Of a DNA stretch of 64,000 nt, positions 22,473 through 33,882 are shown piece after piece. The position numbers and the translations under genes were made by a program. Under the pieces are notes generated by a model that ran no database searches, had not been told where the DNA came from, and was given only the letters and a program-made list of their open reading frames with translations. Every line of letters begins with the position of its first letter. Position 1 is the first letter of the stretch. The DNA is from Rhodamnia argentea (taxonomy: Eukaryota > Streptophyta > Magnoliopsida > Myrtales > Myrtaceae), in the NCBI RefSeq assembly GCF_020921035.1, contig NC_063160.1:23283095-23347094 (forward strand), written 5' to 3'.

Positions 22473-23609
22473 TTGTTTTACTGTGTAGTTCGTTCAGACA
22501 CGTGGTGCTTGTGTACTAGACCACCGTGTGCTTTCGCCGATCCCATTCATTATCGGGCTGGAGAGACCTGCGGTTCTCTCGAAGCTCAGAGCTTGAGGCC
22601 CTCAGCAACAACCACCCAACATCTTTCCTTTTCCCGTAAGCGACTCCCGAGAAAGCTGAGCTGGTGGTGGCGCCGCCGGAGCTCCTACAGCGGCGGCGCG
22701 TTCTGGTTCGGTAGTTCCGACGGTGTTGCTGGCGAGCGCGTCCCGATAATCGATCCGATAATGCTCAGATTCCGGCCGATAGCGCCGAAGCCGGCCGCAG
22801 GCGAACCGGTCCCCGGCGCCGGTGACCTCCCGGAGGGCAAGAGCTGGCTCGCCGTGAAGAGAAGAGCGAAGAGGAGGTACGTCAGGGTTCGGAAGAATAA
22901 TAGCCAGTGCAAGAGGAGGATCAGATCACAGGCCGGGGGTCGCCGTCGCGGGAAGCCTGTCTTGACCCTCCAGCTGCTGCCGGAGAAAGCGGAGCCGCGG
23001 GAGTCGATGGCCTCCGGCGTTCCCCTCGATCTCGTTCCGATGATAATAACCCCGAAGGAAGTTTCCCAGCCAGATCGCGAAAGGCCCTTAAAGTTCAGCG
23101 TGGACGGCGAGAACTCGTGGGGCCCGACGGTGGTGAACCCGTTTAAGCGAGCCGTCGCCGTGTCATGGCTAACGGTGGAGAGGATCGGCCTCGATCCGTG
23201 CATGGGAGAGGTCGGAGAATTATTCTCGGGGAGCACGGACGACGAGAAGATAAAGATTCTCCGCTCCGACACGTGTCCTAGTCTGGTGTCGGACTTCCAG
23301 AACCGGGTTTATTGGGTGAACGACGCGTACGCCAGGTTCGCAAGCGGCCAAAATACAGGAGAAGCCGAGAAGGAGCAAGATCCTCGTCGGCCGCCGCCGC
23401 CGCCGCCGCCGCCGGAGATGGAGGTGAGGCTGGTGGCGAAGGAGAGGCTGCCGACGTGGCAGCGGGCCTTCACGTGCCAAGTGACATGGCGGGACGAGAG
23501 GGGGACGAGGGCAAGGACCGTGCCCTGCGACGTGTGGAGGCTGGACGGGTTTGGAGGAGGGTTTGCATGGAGGCTCGACGTGAAGGCCGCTCTCGGTTTA
23601 GGGTTTTGA
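22473..23609 (+). CDS. DUF7950-like protein, tandem copy 1
   Basis: A single open frame of 378 codons contains MLRFRPIAPKP (from residue 97, nt 22761), then an R/K-rich segment KRRAKRRYVRVRK, LTLQLLPEKAE, and a conserved C-terminal block with DTCPSLVSDFQNRVYWVNDAY and VPCDVWRLDGFGGGFAWRLD. These match a plant family I recall as DUF7950, of unknown function. The basic segment could be a nuclear signal. A Pro run (residues about 307-314) interrupts the C-terminal block relative to copy 2. The start is uncertain. ATG 22473 lies beside a CACGTG box, the next in-frame ATG is 22761, and similarity to copy 2 (IIDPI versus GIDQV) begins just before 22761. No introns were seen. Confidence 0.75.
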   Translation: MFYCVVRSDTWCLCTRPPCAFADPIHYRAGETCGSLEAQSLRPSATTTQHLSFSRKRLPRKLSWWWRRRSSYSGGAFWFGSSDGVAGERVPIIDPIMLRFRPIAPKPAAGEPVPGAGDLPEGKSWLAVKRRAKRRYVRVRKNNSQCKRRIRSQAGGRRRGKPVLTLQLLPEKAEPRESMASGVPLDLVPMIITPKEVSQPDRERPLKFSVDGENSWGPTVVNPFKRAVAVSWLTVERIGLDPCMGEVGELFSGSTDDEKIKILRSDTCPSLVSDFQNRVYWVNDAYARFASGQNTGEAEKEQDPRRPPPPPPPPEMEVRLVAKERLPTWQRAFTCQVTWRDERGTRARTVPCDVWRLDGFGGGFAWRLDVKAALGLGF

Positions 23610-24089
23610 AATAAATAATGCAGAGACCCCCGAAGAGCATCCCGGGAAGAAGCTCACTCCCAACTCAGGTATAACTATATATAGATAAAAATCTGCGTGT
23701 ACATAATATTCGAATGACCCTGAACAAGCTTTTTGCCTAACTCGGGAATGCCTGTGTATTCGGCTAGCAAAATGTGCGAGGTGGACCTTTTAAAATAATA
23801 GTGTGATAGTATGGACGAGGGATGGGGCTACATGTCCTCTATTTATACATATAGTAAGAACTGAGAAGCAGGGAGATTGAAGGTAAGAGCGATGAACTCT
23901 GTGGGGGAAAGAAACAATAAAAAGGATGTGATAGCTAGGCTTCGAAATGATTCAAAAGGAATCGGATTGTGTTCCCACGGATTGGAAATGTGCTGGAACT
24001 CTCTCTTGTGGACACGTAAGGACCTTGGGAGGAAGCTCCTCAAAATCCCAAAAGGACACGTCTGCAATTTTCTTGGTTGGTGTGTCTTG
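23610..24089. other. Intergenic region between the DUF7950-like copies, first part
   Basis: This holds the 3' flank of copy 1. No gene or delimited repeat was recognised. Confidence 0.5.
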
Positions 24090-24096
24090 ATTATCA

Positions 24097-24253
24097 CCCC
24101 CAAAAAAAACAAAACAAATAAAATACAAGAATTTGCACAATGCGCGAAGGGATCGAACCTCTTTCTTAAACTCTATACCTCGCCCGCAGAGAAACAGGGG
24201 GAGGATGCCATTGGTCAACATGTCGGGACTTGTATAGGGTTAGGTCTCCTGGC
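24097..24253 (-). mobile_element. Candidate tRNA-derived SINE
   Basis: The 157-bp stretch is flanked by ATTATCA at 24090..24096 and 24254..24260. On the minus strand it carries a perfect B-box-like GGTTCGATCCC (24149..24159), an A-box-like TTGACCAATGG (24208..24218, imperfect), and a T-rich 3' end (24100..24128). The order A box, B box, tail and the overall size fit a plant SINE. The A-to-B spacing is longer than usual and only one copy was seen, so this remains a candidate. Confidence 0.45.
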
Positions 24254-24260
24254 ATTATCA

Positions 24261-25442
24261 TCAAGTGGGTAAGGTACTTTGGTTGGGCAGAAAGCTGAGA
24301 AACCCTTATAGTTCAATAGCCACCGACCGCCTTGGACCGAGCTTAAGTACATCTTCAAGGTCACTCTCTCCGGTGATGACCTTGGGATTTGTGACCTAGA
24401 AAATAGGCTGTCCCTGTCCGGCGGTCGAAGGAAGTTTCACCACAACGTGCGCAAGAGATTGACCACAATCCTCGCTTTGTGTTTTGGGAAACTAAGCTTA
24501 GTTTAGTGGCACTTGCTGACCATTCCTGGATGAGTGCGTGCTTGGACCGCGACTAGAACTCACGTGACCTTAGCAATGCGGGGTCACAAAGTTGGTAGAA
24601 CATCAAGTTCCGGTTGTGGTGAAATACAAGCTCTTGAGTGCTGACTGTTTCTTCTTGTTGACACATTGGTTTGGGTTCGAGCAACTCGTAATTGCGCTGT
24701 CTCCTGTAGGGGTAGATGTGTTGTCGGCATTATCCCATTGACTCGGCCGAGGGACTAGCAATGGGTGATGGATAATGGTCATCATGTCCATGGGTGGCTT
24801 TCATAAGAACCACCCAACTTCTACAGAGAAGTGAATGCGTGAAACGTATGTTTATCCTTCTCATTTATTTTGGCTCTTGGTTCTCTTTTTTCACGTGCAA
24901 TTTTAGATTGTTATGAATTTTACTGTTGATGTGATGAACTCGAGTTGGATTTAGCCATATTTTAATCCGTCTGATAGAGGGAAGTCATTGTCTAGGTAAA
25001 CAAAACTCAATCAAGATCCGCTCGGCATGGTTGATGTCAGTGGCATAGTCATATTCGTTGGTTGTTGTCCATGAAAGTTAAGGGTGTGCCTAGATTGATT
25101 TTTATATTTTGCTTACATGAAATTTGTGATTCGAAGTACGCTAATCAATTTAATGAAAAAACTCCCGATGTTTTTGACAACATGGAGATTTGCATATAAT
25201 ATTCTGACGATTTTTTTTTTAAATTTAGATAATATTTTGAATTTTGGTGAGAAACTTAAAAAAAAAAAAGAATAAGAGTAAATTTAGTCGAAAACAGGCA
25301 TGTCGTAAGAGGTGGACCAATTAACAGCGAAACTTCGCTATCAAATGAGGGAGAGAGGACCGTCTGCTGCTGCGCTGGTGTCCCGGAGCCAATCCAAATC
25401 CAGATCCGACTCAAACAAAGACGAGACCAGCGCTGTTTTCGG
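24261..25442. other. Intergenic region between the DUF7950-like copies, second part
   Basis: The sequence is unique-looking and AT-rich towards 25200, with an A10 run at about 25259. No gene, clear promoter or repeat ends were seen. Confidence 0.5.
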
Positions 25443-26153
25443 ATGACGTGGGCGGATCTTGTCGCCGATCCGCAACCGCCATCGGACCAGCCACGCGTCC
25501 TCGTCGTACTTCACCCCCCACTTCCCTCCCCTCCCCCCAAAGCCCAACACCACCTCATCCCCACACTCTGCCCTCCCGCGCGTGCCGCGCCCCGCCCCGC
25601 TCCCAAACCCGCACTCGAGGGTCTCCCACGCGCCTCGCCCCCGCGTGGGCTCGCGGCCCGGCTCGCCTGCTTATTTTCAGATATGCTGGTTAGGCCAACG
25701 AGGGGCCGCCACGCGCGCATTCTCTCGAACAATGCAACCCTCTTTTTTGGATTGAATATTAAGGGAGGGAAGGAAGGAAGGAAGAAAAGGACGAAAGATG
25801 AGGACAGGAGGACGCTAAGTCCTGCGAGGGCGCCACGTGTCCATCTTTGCTTTATCTGCAGTGCTGGACACTGTCTCGCCTCCCATTGGCTGCTTCCCAC
25901 AGTGGCCAATCAGGAGGCTCGATTTTCCTTCACCTTCCCCGATGTGCCCGGTGGGCCCCCACTCCCCAGTGATTGGGCCAATCGCGTCGTCCATATGTTT
26001 GGGGAATGCCCTAGACACGTGGTTCTTTCCATCTCCTACCAACTCTCTTTCTCTCTCTCTCTCTCCCCGGATTCTTCGGCCAAAAGGGCCCTCCCAAACG
26101 CGCAAAAAAAAAACAAAACAAAACACACACACACACCTCACACACACAATTCG
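25443..26153 (+). promoter_or_regulatory. Upstream region of DUF7950-like gene 2, with CACGTG boxes
   Basis: CCACGTGTCC is at 25833..25842 and ACACGTGG at 26015..26022. CCAAT-type words (cccattggct, ccaatcagga, gggccaatcg) lie at 25882..25985. A CT run at 26042..26062 and a CA run at 26124..26150 precede ATG 26154. The main frame stays open through all of this by chance of composition. The regulatory words, and lack of family similarity, argue that it is promoter and leader rather than coding. Confidence 0.6.
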
Positions 26154-27287
26154 ATGAGTGGAAAAAAATGTGTACTAACTCAGACTTCGAACTTCTCTGG
26201 GGAAGAGGAAGAGGACGACGGTGGGAGGGTCTTTGGTGGCGGTGAGATGAGGCGGAGGCGGCTGGGGGGTGAGATGGGTGGGGCGGATCGGGTTTGCCGA
26301 GGAGGGCTGCCGGTGGGCGACGCGGCTCGTGGGAACGCGGGGATCGATCAGGTGATGCTCCGATTCCGACCTATAGCTCCGAAGCCGGCCACGGAGGGCC
26401 CGGGCCAAGGCGGGTCGCACGCGGGAAGCAAGGGGTGGCCACTTTCGGGTGCGAGAACCAAGAGGAAGTACGTTAGGGTTCGCAAGCCCAAGGGCAATAG
26501 TAACTGTAGCAGTAATAATAACAACAGCAGCACCAGCAGCAGCACCAGCACCAAAAGCAAAAGAGCAGTAGCGCAAGGGCCAAAAGGAAAAGCAGGAGGG
26601 CCTGACGGCTCGTTGGGTTTGGAGAAGCAAATAGTGACCCTCCAATTGTTGCCTGAGAAAGCTGATCATGGAGAATCTAAAGCGCTTAAAGCAAAGCCTC
26701 AGCCTCCCGAGCAGGAGCCTCGATGGTGCACCACCAATAGCTGCTGCGGTGCTCCCTTTGGTCCTGATTTCAGCACCGTGAATCTCGCCCTACCTAACCG
26801 GGTCCCACCCATGTGGCCGCGCTCGGACCCCATTCATCGGATTCGTTACCCTAGGGTGCTGGAGTGCTGGGTGTTCGTGGAGTCCGTGGCCGACGCGCGC
26901 ATTGACGCGCAGGACCCTCAGCTGGTAGGGCTCACCGACGCCGAGCGGATGAGGAATCTCGAGACCGACGCGTGCCCCGGGTTCCTGGCGGATCCGAGCG
27001 ACAGAGTGAAGTGGGTCAACGGAGCGTTCGAGAGGATGGTGATCAGGGAGCACTTGAGCGGCGGCACCGACAGCGGCCCGCCGCCGGCCGGGATCGCGGT
27101 GAGGGTGGTGGCGAGGGAGGAGCTGCCCAAGACGCGGGCGGCATTCGCGTGCAGGGCGACGGTGCGGCAGCGCGAGGAGAAGTGGGCCGCGAGGATAATG
27201 CCGTGCGACGTGTGGAGGATGGACGAGGTGGGGGGGTTTGCATGGAGGCTGGACGTTGAAGCTGCACTCAGCTTGGGTCTCCGCTGA
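26154..27287 (+). CDS. DUF7950-like protein, tandem copy 2
   Basis: This intronless frame of 377 residues is read from ATG 26154. MLRFRPIAPKP begins at residue 68, followed by KRKYVRVRKPKG, a low-complexity Asn/Ser stretch (SNCSSNNNNSSTSSSTSTKS) coded by AAC/AGC-type repeats, VTLQLLPEKAD, and the C-terminal block with ETDACPGFLADPSDRVKWVN, VRVVAREELPKTRAAFACRA and MPCDVWRMDEVGGFAWRLD. The family is the same DUF7950-like group as copy 1, about 3.7 kb upstream and in the same direction, so the pair is a tandem duplication. The function is unknown and nuclear location is inferred from the basic segment. The frame extends upstream to 25443 but that part looks like promoter. Later in-frame ATGs exist near residues 32 and 41. 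Confidence 0.8.
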   Translation: MSGKKCVLTQTSNFSGEEEEDDGGRVFGGGEMRRRRLGGEMGGADRVCRGGLPVGDAARGNAGIDQVMLRFRPIAPKPATEGPGQGGSHAGSKGWPLSGARTKRKYVRVRKPKGNSNCSSNNNNSSTSSSTSTKSKRAVAQGPKGKAGGPDGSLGLEKQIVTLQLLPEKADHGESKALKAKPQPPEQEPRWCTTNSCCGAPFGPDFSTVNLALPNRVPPMWPRSDPIHRIRYPRVLECWVFVESVADARIDAQDPQLVGLTDAERMRNLETDACPGFLADPSDRVKWVNGAFERMVIREHLSGGTDSGPPPAGIAVRVVAREELPKTRAAFACRATVRQREEKWAARIMPCDVWRMDEVGGFAWRLDVEAALSLGLR

Positions 27288-28513
27288 CACAACCCAAGAA
27301 TTTCGGGTGGGGGCACCGATCGGACGGGCGTTCGGTATGATCAGGTACGACTAGGGTTGAACCGGCTAGGGCATATTTTCGACCGTACAGTAATATAATA
27401 ATAATAATTATTATTAAAACTAATGATTAATTAAGCAAAATCAGATACAACTAATTCGGGGGGAAAAAAAAAAGGAAAGAAAGGTTAGGAGTGATGCTTT
27501 TTAGGATTCGCTTGTCGAGGGAGAGTATAATAGAAGGATATGAAGGAATTTGTCGGACAGAGATAAGTTGAACCCTGAAGAAAAAAAACACAGTTTGCAA
27601 ACAGGGATTTATATTGAGAAATATATTTATGAGATATATGTCTACAATCTTCAACTTCTAGAATATTAGTAATAGAATGAAAATTGTGATCTAACCCTTT
27701 TCGGAAATAGGGTCCGAATCGGGAACAAAACTTAGGGTCTCGAGTTTGATTGAAGCTCGGCAAGATGTTTTTGGCGGGCACTCTATTGAAATAGAAAATT
27801 GAATTTAGTGGGGTACGTGATGGCTCAAGATACCATATGTCCCTTAGTTAGCTATACCATATATCCCTTATTTATTATCTTGAGGGAAATCTACGGTTTA
27901 GCTTTGTTATTATTATTTTTTTCGCAATGCATTTTACTAAACTTTTGCTTTATTTAAATGCCGTTACCCTTTCTTACCGTTATTATGCAATTGTAGACAT
28001 CCATAAATCGAGTCTCATGCATGTATTCACTTTGAGTTGTATCGGAACTTAGTGCTAACATAAATCGTTAACTTAATAGATTGATGTCACCTCCTTCCTG
28101 TGATAGCTACACTTTTGGTTCTAACTATTAATTTAGCAAGTGAATGTGGTATCAATCTTAATATAGCGGACATCTCTTGCATTATGTAGATTGAAATTGT
28201 GAGAGTAAGTAGTTCATTTCCTTTTCTATTTCCTTAAATCCGTTCCTAGTTGATCTTCTCATCACGTGGAAGCCTAGTGCTCAAGTGACCCAGCGTCGTG
28301 CCTTAAATGTGGGACGAGGCACTAGGCACAATTGTACAAACTAGGGCCTATAAAGCTCAACCAACCACCCTATTTTGTCCTTGGTATTTTATGATGATGA
28401 AAGTTCGATTCCTCTGAAATAACCTCCAAGTTCATCAAAGTATGTCACTGCCTTATGGATCAAGTGAAAAATTAGTTAAAAATCGCATGGGGAGTTTGAA
28501 ATAAGGTTATCTA
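27288..28513. other. Intergenic region downstream of the DUF7950-like pair
   Basis: The stretch is AT-rich with (ATA/TTA)n near 27390..27415. I see no gene or delimited element. Confidence 0.5.
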
Positions 28514-28842
28514 GAGAAAATTATCCATTCAGTTTTAAATTTTGTTGTAAGGTTGTCATTTTAGTCATAGACTTCTCAATTTTGCCAATTTAGTTCTAAA
28601 TTTTCGCGAGAAATTTCAATGTTGACATTGGTCTATTCATTGCTGGCCATCCTATGCGGTGGTGTTAGTAATTTTCAGCAAAAATTGGCCGACCATCGTA
28701 CGCGGTGGTGTTAATAATTTTCAACGAGAATTGACAGAAAGAACTACATTGGAATTTCGCGTGAGTGTCTATGATTAAATTAAAGTTTATGACTGAATTG
28801 ATATCGATATAATTTATTTAGGATTGATTGGATAATTTTTCC
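28514..28842. mobile_element. Short family A inverted-repeat element, copy 3
   Basis: The left end is GAGAAAATTATCCATTCAGT; the right end read inward is GGAAAAATTATCCAATCAAT. The arms carry the same 'ttttgccaatttagttctaa' type subrepeats as the other family A copies. The middle holds two adjacent near-copies of about 45 bp around 'gcggtggtgttagtaatttt' (about 28655 and 28697). No clear target duplication was found. It is 329 bp, a shortened derivative of the family. Confidence 0.65.
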
Positions 28843-29499
28843 ACGTTCACTATCTTGTTTTATATGGATCAAGCTTTCCAAAGGAGTAGATACTGTTCAA
28901 TTGCATCGTTCATGTAACACAGTGATTATTTGTAGTTGAGTCTTTTTTACGAGTCACCTGAAAGGACATCTTCCATTCAAATATGGGACTTGTGTCACTA
29001 ATGAGAAATGACTCTGTCATTGGTGACGAGTCACATCCATGAGCAGTGCTCACCTAATTCAGTGCACGATTCTCTTTACTCATTCATGCACTCTGTGTCG
29101 TCCCGAAAGCTTACCGAGAGACGCGTCAAATTTGAGCACTCTCGCCTCAACTTTCTGTTCTCGTTCTTCTTAGATCGTGTGACAACTTAATGTCAACATC
29201 GGTTGGGCGAGGTTCTATTGAGTAATTAGTTAGTAAAACATCCTCCCTCAACAGTTGTCACTAGCTTGCAAAGTTACTTCGAGTACTCTTTTTGAAAGCT
29301 TAGGGTGGTATAAGCGGAGTTTGTCCTCCAACAAATGTGTGGTTTGTGGACAAACTAGCCCCGTACCGGATTTAAAGAGCGGGGTGAGTAAAGTCTCATT
29401 TGGTTCAGCATTTGCAAGGGGCTTCGAGGTCCCAAAGTCCTTTGGTAAAATGCAAATGGCGTATGACAATTTTTTTGGACAATTTTGGGGAAATGTAAC
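28843..29499. other. Intergenic, nothing recognised
   Basis: There are no gene-like frames and no repeat ends. One short frame at 29255..29512 has no family features. Confidence 0.45.
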
Positions 29500-29930
29500 C
29501 GTAGGCCTCTAAAGGACTTTAGCTCAAGGCAGGTTTGTAGGTACTTTGGAATACTGCATTTTGAAAATGCAATAGACTTTTTTTTTTCCTTTCAATTTTA
29601 TCCTTGCTATGATTTTATAATTACAAAAATGTCCTTGAAAACCCTAATCTTTTCGGTGAAAGCCCCGGGCACCGGCGGGCGGGCGGCGAACCGCCGATGA
29701 CCTTGTGCAACCAGGGCCGACAGCCGCCTAGGGTCACGAGACCTCAAGCAAGGCTAGTGGCGGTAGACTTGGCCTCGCTAGTCACACTGGCTGCCCGGCA
29801 AAATGGCTTTGCAAAGTACGATTTTTTCAAATATCATTTTAACCAAAGTTGTCTCCCAATGTGTTTTTAAAATACACTTCAAAAAACCTTTTAGCCCAAA
29901 AGTCCCTCAAAGCCGATCCAGACATGCCTT
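29500..29930. mobile_element. Degraded inverted-repeat DNA element with a GC-rich core
   Basis: The left flank 'cctctaaaggactttagctc' and the right flank, read inward, 'ctttgagggacttttgggct' are imperfect inverted matches. The centre (about 29660..29800) is GC-rich and bordered on the left by a T-rich stretch, like the cores of the elements at 3761 and 21210. Borders are approximate and no target duplication was established. Confidence 0.4.
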
Positions 29931-30957
29931 AATTATCGAGATGAGATGGATCGGATAAGATACAAATTCTAGCAAGCTTCTAGGATGGTGAAGCGGGTTA
30001 GAATGGATTAGAACACACATCGAACATGGAGAGTATTGCTAGGCAAGAATACTCTGTAGTGCATGATTAGTTGGGAAAGGCCTAGTTGAGTGATTTACCA
30101 ATAAACACTCATCTCTAATTGGTCACCAGCTTGTGTGGTTACTTTGAGTACTTCTTTTAGGGGCTTGGCCTATGTATAAAGGACCGGATTGTCACATGTT
30201 AGCTTGAACTAAGGGCCTGTCTGTTTGAAGGAAAACTAATTCGAGGAAATGAATTTCCGAATTTCCAGTGTTTGGATGACAGAAAACATTTTTCTTTGAC
30301 CGAAAATAGCAAGTTTAGATTGGGGGCACCCAATTTTTCATTCGGGCAAGAAGGAAATCACTTTCCCTAAACCATCAAATAAATGAAAACTAACCACTTT
30401 TCTTAAAAATGATGTCCACGGAATATATTTTCTTGTATCATGAAATTTCCTGTGCCCTCTTTGAGCCACACATCCGTGAAGGAAGTCTTACTTTGACGCC
30501 ATCTTTGACAGTTTAGTCTGTTTCACCTAGACTAAGGCTCTAAGATAGGTGCTCAAATTTGACCACTCAAAGTGGTAACCATTTTTTGTGGGTCTAACTT
30601 ATTAATTGCTTAAAAAATCTTTTTCATCGTATGTAGAGCTTAAGAATGTGCTTGGTCATTTGGATTTTTTTTTGTCGGATAGGATAAGGTTGGATAGGAT
30701 ATATATCGGATGGGATAACCATGTATTTTATAACATCGTATACAATGTTTGTTGGATACCGGATATAGCATGGATACAAACGAACCCGAATCAAATCTCA
30801 ATCTTTTCGCTCCTCCTTTCTTTGTTTCAAGTCAGAAACACAATCTTCTCCTTTCTTATACCAGTGTTTGATGCGCTCTCAATTATTTTGCTGCTCGGTG
30901 GACGGATCTCTTGCGATTTCAGCGAATACTGCCTTCCCCTCCTCCATCATCTCTCTG

Positions 30958-30989
<32 letters not shown>

Positions 30990-33882
30990 GTCATTCTTTA
31001 TAATCCTTATCTTGTGCAGGTATTTCCCACCTCTTAGGTGAGATTCTGAGCTGTATCCGAAATTCAAGTCGGCCGAACGCCAGAAAGCGTAATTCTATAT
31101 CCTATCTGAAGTTATATCCAGTTTACTAAACCTACCTTTCCCCTTGGAAAGAAGACAGAGGAAATTTATTGGCATTGACCCGACTCTTGCTCCAAAAGAG
31201 CTTTTGCTCCTAAAAAAAGCGTAGAAATTTGAATGGCCGTTCTCCTACGTTTTTTTTATTAGAAATTAATACTTCCTTTCGAAATCATATTTAATCGAAA
31301 TGTTTTAAATTAATTTATCTTTGTATGAGTTTTTAGACAAGATAAAATAGTTTTATATTATCCATATTTAGTATGAGGATAGTATTAATTTCTCTAATAA
31401 ATTTGCATTTGTATCTCAACGCGTGAAAAAATATTATATCGGATAAAAGTATATTTAAAAGCACAAACTTCACAAAATAACCGAAAGATTATTGGCAACC
31501 GAAGCTAAATTTTTTAATGATACTCTTTATTATTTCGACTTCACTTTATTGTTAAAACTGATTTTAATTCTTCATAAATGCAAACAAAGTGATAAGTAAT
31601 GCTTTGATAATTATGTTATCAGTGTTTACTCCCATGTCGGTCTCAGTAAATTTATTTTTACCACATTTCGATCGCATGTGTCATTGTGGTCAACATCTTC
31701 CCCTCAGTCCTCCCTTTGCTCCATTTGCTCCATCACTGAAGCCAAATACCTACACAACACTAAAAGAGAGCAAAACAAGAAGCCTATGACAAATTGATCA
31801 GTTTGGTTCTTGTTCTTCATGAACTTATCAAGTTTCTGTTCAATTTCAATTAAACGGACTTATCTTTGACTTAGAGACTTATTCAAACCCCGATGTCCAA
31901 ACCGAGTAAATGTACAAAAGTTCAGAAATTCCAGAGGCTGAAATCAATTCACAAGGAAGAAGTTAGCTACTGTACTGAACCGAACGGCAAACAGCTTTAT
32001 TTGGTTTGGTTCCTGCATAAACCGGAGTCCCAATTTGAATTTCCTTATTCAACTAGATAGGAAAAGGCTAAAAATTGTTTGAATTTCAGGCTGAAATCAA
32101 CTCATTAGCTAGATTCTTGATCGGACGTACCTTTTGGACAGCACTAGTCGAGGAGTTCTCTTTTCATTGCTTTGTATGCGGTGAACATGGTACAGATCAG
32201 AAGCAACAGACAAAGCAGATTGTGAGTTCTTGGTGTAGTGTGTGGACCGAACTATGATCATCCATTTGATATCTGCCACTTGTCCGAATTAAAGTGCGAA
32301 AAAATCACATCTTGTGTGCATAGATTGAATGTAACTAGACTATTAGAGCTTGAATATGTTCGAATCGTTTACAAAAAAACGATTCTTATTTGGTCCCTTT
32401 GAGTGCTTATTGAATAGCGATCAGTCTGCTTGGCCACACAAAGAGTGCACATCATGTGTGAATTTAAGTTTCTGCACTGAAGCGGTGGGTCTAATTCGGT
32501 ACTTTTCTTGTGGTTCTCTGTGTCTCTCTATGTGGGTCTATCTTATTAAGCTTATTCATTTAGTACCTATACTTCCATATGTGTGGCCTGACTGTGTCAG
32601 TGATCAGCGATGAAGTGCGGTGTGTGTTCGACAGAGATTGAAGCTGAAAAAGATCGGTTGAACACGGAACAATGTAGAGTCTGAAGCTTGGAGACTGGAG
32701 GGAACTCGGTCTAAAGCTTATAGCCTGAAAAACAATTCTGTGGGTTTATGTACCTACGGGGAAGATGTAAATGGTGGCAAAATGTATCTATTTGGTTGAG
32801 TCTCGTATGTGGTAAGATATATTCTGGGTATCTGGAAAGATCAGATGTTTCTGATGAAACCGACGTGTGATTGTAGCCATGGCAACAAACTAATCTTGCC
32901 AAATGCCATCTCTATAAATTGTAATGTGTGCTTTGTGGGAAGTGAAAAGGCAGGAGTTGTTTGTGCTAACTAAAATTTGCGTTTGGCAATTGCACTTCTA
33001 TGGTGTAGAAGGTGGTTTTGTGGAAGTGCATTATGCAAACTCTGCGTCACAGCAGGAGCTCTACAGTTACTTGCTTCAATGGTGGTTTCGATGTCTGGGA
33101 GAATTAAAGGATGATCGGGCTACGGAAGCGGTTCTCACTAGAGGTCTAATTCTACGAAGTTAGCCAACTTTGGTAGTTCCTGTTGCTTTCTTTTATATTC
33201 CGATAAACCAAGGTGAACACTCTACGCAGACTTGCTATGCGGCTGCAGCATGGTATTATCATATCTCACGGGACGGTTAGCAAATTACAGACAAGTCACC
33301 TTCAGGGGGGCTTTAGTTTTTGGACTCTTGGTGGTGAGACTTTGCGATTGCTGTTCTTGCCAGCAATTTGCAGGTTTCTCTGTGCTTTGTGCTGATAGTG
33401 GTTAGCTTAAAAATAAGTTCAAGTGACGCTTTGCAGTTGCCCGGATGCCGTCCCAAATTAGTCTCCGGTTGTGTGACTTCACTTTGCAGGTGATGAATGT
33501 GTGGAAAGCTTATTGGGGTAGTAGTCTCTGCTGTTGAAGTTGGCCCTTTACTTCAATCAAGAATGAACCTTTTGTTTCTGGGTAAGTAACACACTTCAAA
33601 ATTGAAAAGAATCACACTGGATACATCTTTTTTCCTCTATGCTAGCACTGAAACAAACAAGCTTGAGACAAGAAAAGGTTGACATACACACTCAATAAAA
33701 ATCCTGTGCGTTTACACTACAAAGATCCTGTTGGCGGCTCCGTGGAAACATGGTACAGGTTCTGTTCGGCCGATGACAATTTGCAACTAACTCGCCGTTG
33801 TGTTTATCTCCATCCATAATTTCTCAAGGATCTGCATGGCCGCGAGCGCCCTCCCTTGTAAGCTGGTATGTAAGTGTAGAAT
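29931..33882. other. Intergenic region upstream (right-hand 3' side) of LHT1
   Basis: This contains several short diverged repeats, for example around 30215..30480 ('gggcctgtctgtttgaagga') and 30660..30790 ('ggataggataaggttggata'), and a (TC)n run at 30957..30985. Between about 32000 and 33600 composition is more balanced and some splice-like signals occur, but no protein family was recognised. The last part (about 33600..33882) is probably the LHT1 3' UTR. Confidence 0.45.
30957..30985. repeat. (TC)n microsatellite
   Basis: An almost perfect TC dinucleotide run of about 29 bp. Confidence 0.9.

Noticed and set aside
23312-23614. Alternative frame within DUF7950-like copy 1
   Set aside because: It overlaps the conserved C-terminal coding block in another phase and arises from GC-rich codons.
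24141-24240. A functional tRNA gene on the minus strand
   Set aside because: The B-box word is good, but no matching acceptor stem or complete cloverleaf could be drawn; a SINE fits better.
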